A stretch of DNA of 5,815 nucleotides from an uncultured Coriobacteriaceae bacterium. GTDB lineage: Bacteria > Actinomycetota > Coriobacteriia > Coriobacteriales > Eggerthellaceae. Every line of letters starts with the position of its first letter. Positions within the stretch are counted from its first letter, which is position 1. The position numbers were made by a program, and so were the translations under genes. The DNA lies in the NCBI GenBank assembly GCA_900550385.1, contig URRZ01000108.1:1-5815 (forward strand), read 5' to 3'. The notes under the pieces were generated by a model. The model did not search any database and had not been told where the DNA came from. It saw only the letters and a program-made list of their open reading frames with translations. This document shows positions 5,523-5,815 of the stretch, piece by piece.

Positions 5523-5606
5523 GGTGCGTCTTAGAGACATGAAAGCCCGCCTTGGCTGGACTTGAGGTCCGCCAAGGCGGGTTTGAATGGCTCTAAGACG
5601 TGCACC
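5523..5606 (-). terminator. 84-bp nested hairpin, probable terminator of the gene at the right edge
   Basis: The inner stem is 11 perfect pairs, 5546-5556 with 5571-5581 (CCCGCCTTGGC/GCCAAGGCGGG), extended inward by GGAC/GTCC across one bulge. It is flanked by AAA and TTT runs, and in the minus direction CTTTC follows the stem, so it fits an intrinsic terminator. Around it lies an outer stem, 5523-5536 with 5591-5606, of 14 pairs with a two-base bulge, and the bases between the stems also partly pair. The only gene known to transcribe into it is the minus-strand gene ending at 5714, so I assign that strand; the symmetric A/T runs would allow two-way action. Confidence 0.65.
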
Positions 5607-5613
5607 GGCGCGT

Positions 5614-5680
5614 CGCAGCGTCGGCGATTCCACCGTTCGGCAGAACGGCGGAATCAATCCCAGACGGCCGCAGCGTCGGC
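5614..5680. repeat. 12-bp direct repeats flanking a 13-bp hairpin
   Basis: CGCAGCGTCGGC occurs at 5614-5625 and again at 5669-5680. Between them, 5626-5638 and 5643-5655 form a 13-position stem with a four-base loop (GGCA on +). The single non-Watson-Crick position (5632/5649) is an A-C mismatch in plus-strand RNA but a G-U pair in minus-strand RNA, so the fold suits the minus transcript, downstream of the gene ending at 5714. No T-run follows. Confidence 0.6.
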
Positions 5681-5719
5681 TGGTTTAGCGGTTGGGAGAA
5701 CCCCGCAAATAAACTAGCC
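5678..5719 (-). repeat. Imperfect hairpin spanning the stop codon of the right-edge gene
   Basis: 5678-5687 pairs with 5710-5719 over ten positions. Nine are Watson-Crick and 5682/5715 is G-T on the plus strand (A-C in minus RNA). Inside it, GCGG (5688-5691) can pair with CCGC (5703-5706). The minus-strand TAG stop (5714-5716) lies in one arm. The second copy of the 12-bp direct repeat overlaps the other arm by three bases. There is no U-run, so a terminator role is weak. Confidence 0.4.
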
Positions 5720-5815
5720 CACCCACTGGGCGGTGAGGGGCGCGCTGGTGCCGTCCTCCAGCAGGGCCGCGCTGGCCGCGTTGGTGGGGGCGGGCAGCGC
5801 GGGGTTGTGCGTGGG
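5714..5815 (-). CDS. C-terminal end of an unidentified minus-strand gene (partial)
   Basis: The last 33 codons and TAG stop of a gene that enters from the right edge. The window end falls on a codon boundary. Every one of the 33 sense codons ends in G or C, and the composition turns AT-richer immediately after the stop (TTTATTT), which strongly supports coding in this frame. The visible residues are rich in Ala, Pro and Thr and end DGTSAPLTAQWVG; they contain no recognisable domain or membrane span, so I give no function. Two hairpins and a probable terminator follow (5523-5719), which suggests that this gene is transcribed separately from the permease operon 391 bp downstream. Confidence 0.75.
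   Translation of the reverse strand, partial: PTHNPALPAPTNAASAALLEDGTSAPLTAQWVG

Noticed and set aside
5385..5657. 90-codon frame on the minus strand upstream of the permease
   Set aside because: It crosses four hairpin structures, has no ribosome binding site or motif, and is Arg/Pro-rich chance coding.
1..5815. tRNA, rRNA, riboswitch, CRISPR array or insertion sequence
   Set aside because: No cloverleaf, conserved rRNA stretch, known aptamer pattern, regularly spaced repeat-spacer array or transposase gene was seen on either strand.

Overview
This is a GC-rich bacterial window. Its coding regions use almost only G/C at third codon positions, while its gene-free stretches are more AT-rich and full of hairpins. 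The gene styles (a membrane-anchored XRE regulator, a Gln/His-type amino-acid ABC importer, an MFS permease) and overall composition suggest a chromosome of a high-GC Gram-positive. A gut Coriobacteriia member (Eggerthella/Gordonibacter-like) is my best guess, from general impression rather than from a marker gene.

Layout. Bases 1-574 hold no gene I can support, but contain three perfect dyads (152-175, 301-315, 350-369) and an 18-bp imperfect tandem repeat (487-558). On the + strand there follow an XRE-type helix-turn-helix protein with a C-terminal membrane domain (575-1168) and a 93-residue protein of unknown function (1294-1575). A 69-bp perfect palindrome (1614-1682) lies between these and a convergent minus-strand set. 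That set, in transcription order, is an amino-acid ABC permease with an extra secreted N-terminal domain (5322-3883), its ATPase (3867-2932) and an MFS transporter (2916-1732). The gaps between the three genes are 15 nt each and all three share one reading frame, which suggests a single operon. Bases 5323-5713 are non-coding: a leader stem-loop, a 27-bp hairpin element, an 84-bp nested terminator-like hairpin, and further hairpins with a 12-bp direct repeat. The last 102 bases are the C-terminal end of another minus-strand gene.

How the genes work together. The permease and ATPase should form an importer for a polar amino acid or related solute. No substrate-binding protein lies in the window, and the permease carries an extracytoplasmic domain of about 140 residues that is too short to be a classical binding domain. 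The MFS protein is the distal gene and could export a related compound, but nothing in its sequence fixes a substrate.

The observation I rate highest is that the palindrome at 1614-1682 and the hairpin at 5454-5480 are built from the same 27-bp unit. Both have the layout GTGxxA, then AAGGGACA, then seven bases, then TxxCAC, and the outer arms differ by compensating changes. This looks like a small dispersed, structure-conserved (REP-like) element family.
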